Shown: in pieces, positions 7,632 through 8,076 of the stretch | Position numbering within the stretch: the first letter of the stretch is position 1 | Layout: each line of letters opens with the position of its first letter | Origin: JBGPYM01 sp041493205 | GTDB taxonomy: Bacteria; Bacteroidota; Ignavibacteria; UBA10030; UBA6906 | Reading direction: 5' to 3' | Length of the DNA stretch: 8,076 bases | NCBI GenBank assembly: GCA_041493205.1 | Contig: JBGPYM010000140.1 | Coordinates: 1 to 8,076, forward strand | Notes under the pieces: generated by a model | Databases searched by the model: none | Told to the model about the DNA's origin: nothing | The model's input: only the letters and a program-made list of their open reading frames with translations | Translations under genes and position numbers: made by a program

Positions 7632-8076
7632 GTGCTCATGCATGCAACACCTTGTATTGATCCGGCCGATGACGGCTGGGGGACCCTCTCGCTGCAAACG
7701 GGAGAGTGGCACGCGTCGGCAGAATGCGCGTTCGGGCAACCGGCGGACATTCATGTGTACAAGGCCGAGCTCAGTGCCGGCGAATCGCAAATCGGGGTCT
7801 CTGCGGCACTCCTGAGCCCCGCCGAGCGGGCACGGGCAGATCGCTTCCGATTCCCGCATGACCGGGCGAGGTACATCATGGCGCACGGGGCACTGCGGGA
7901 AATTGTAGGTGCATACGCGGGGATTCCGCCCGAGAGGATCGAGTTCAGTTTCTCCCGGTACGGGAAACCGGCACTCTCCGGGTTTCAACCCGGAATCGGG
8001 ATTGAATTCAACATGTCCCATGCGGGTGATGTTGCCCTGATAGCGCTTTCAGAAGTAGGACCGCTCGGAGTTGACA
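7632..8076 (+). CDS. Sfp-type 4'-phosphopantetheinyl transferase, 3'-truncated
   Basis: Transfers the phosphopantetheine arm of coenzyme A to the conserved serine of carrier domains, here presumably Ser1033 of the NRPS and Ser559 of the ligase-PCP protein. The frame runs open to the window edge, giving 148 residues of a family usually about 220-250 long. Seen in order: LSPAERARADRFRF followed by RARYIMAHGALR, the family's N-terminal half; YGKPAL (Lys112), a CoA-binding motif; FNMSHAGD (from residue 126; NxSH motif); and the start of the metal-binding G-V-D motif at 8067-8075. The remaining acidic residue and the downstream KExxxK helix lie beyond the edge. GTG 7632 is chosen because GGAGG lies 8 bases before it; ATG 7638 in the same frame would leave 14. 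The gap after the ligase gene is 19 bases, so it is probably co-transcribed. Family assignment is strong; the exact start is less sure. Confidence 0.92.
   Translation, partial: MLMHATPCIDPADDGWGTLSLQTGEWHASAECAFGQPADIHVYKAELSAGESQIGVSAALLSPAERARADRFRFPHDRARYIMAHGALREIVGAYAGIPPERIEFSFSRYGKPALSGFQPGIGIEFNMSHAGDVALIALSEVGPLGVD

Overview
The window is a compact, single-strand (+) block of a surface-polysaccharide locus that runs directly into a small nonribosomal-peptide-type locus. Base composition is fairly high in G+C throughout (judged by eye, not counted). All five genes point the same way, with gaps of 49, 47, 1 and 19 bases, so they look like one transcription unit or the middle of a longer one. 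The Wzz/BY-kinase architecture implies a bacterium that makes a capsule, exopolysaccharide or O-antigen-like polymer, most likely with a Gram-negative envelope. The sequence does not let me name the phylum with confidence.

Region by region. Bases 1-1113 hold the 3' part of a polysaccharide co-polymerase fused to a cytoplasmic tyrosine autokinase (the 5' end lies outside). Bases 1163-2464 encode a nucleotide-sugar dehydrogenase of the UDP-N-acetylglucosamine 6-dehydrogenase (WbpA) type. Bases 2512-5784 encode a single complete NRPS module, condensation-adenylation-carrier (C-A-PCP), whose ten specificity residues read D-L-F-N-N-A-L-T-Y-K, a code I associate with alanine. Bases 5786-7612 encode a free-standing carboxylic-acid:AMP ligase of the oxalyl/acyl-CoA synthetase type fused to its own carrier domain. 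Bases 7632-8076 encode the first two thirds of an Sfp-type 4'-phosphopantetheinyl transferase, cut by the right edge.

How the parts could work together (inference). The PPTase would convert both carrier domains to their active forms. The ligase-PCP protein would load a carboxylic acid on its own carrier. The C domain of the NRPS module would join that acyl group to alanine held on the second carrier, giving an N-acyl-alanyl thioester. No thioesterase, reductase or epimerase is present in the window, so release must be done by a gene outside it or by transfer onto another acceptor. Adjacency to a capsule kinase and a uronic-acid-forming dehydrogenase raises two options: the acyl-aminoacyl unit decorates the polysaccharide, or two independent loci sit side by side.

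No RNA genes, mobile elements, CRISPR arrays, convincing promoters or rho-independent terminators were found. No gene-free stretch exceeds 50 bases.
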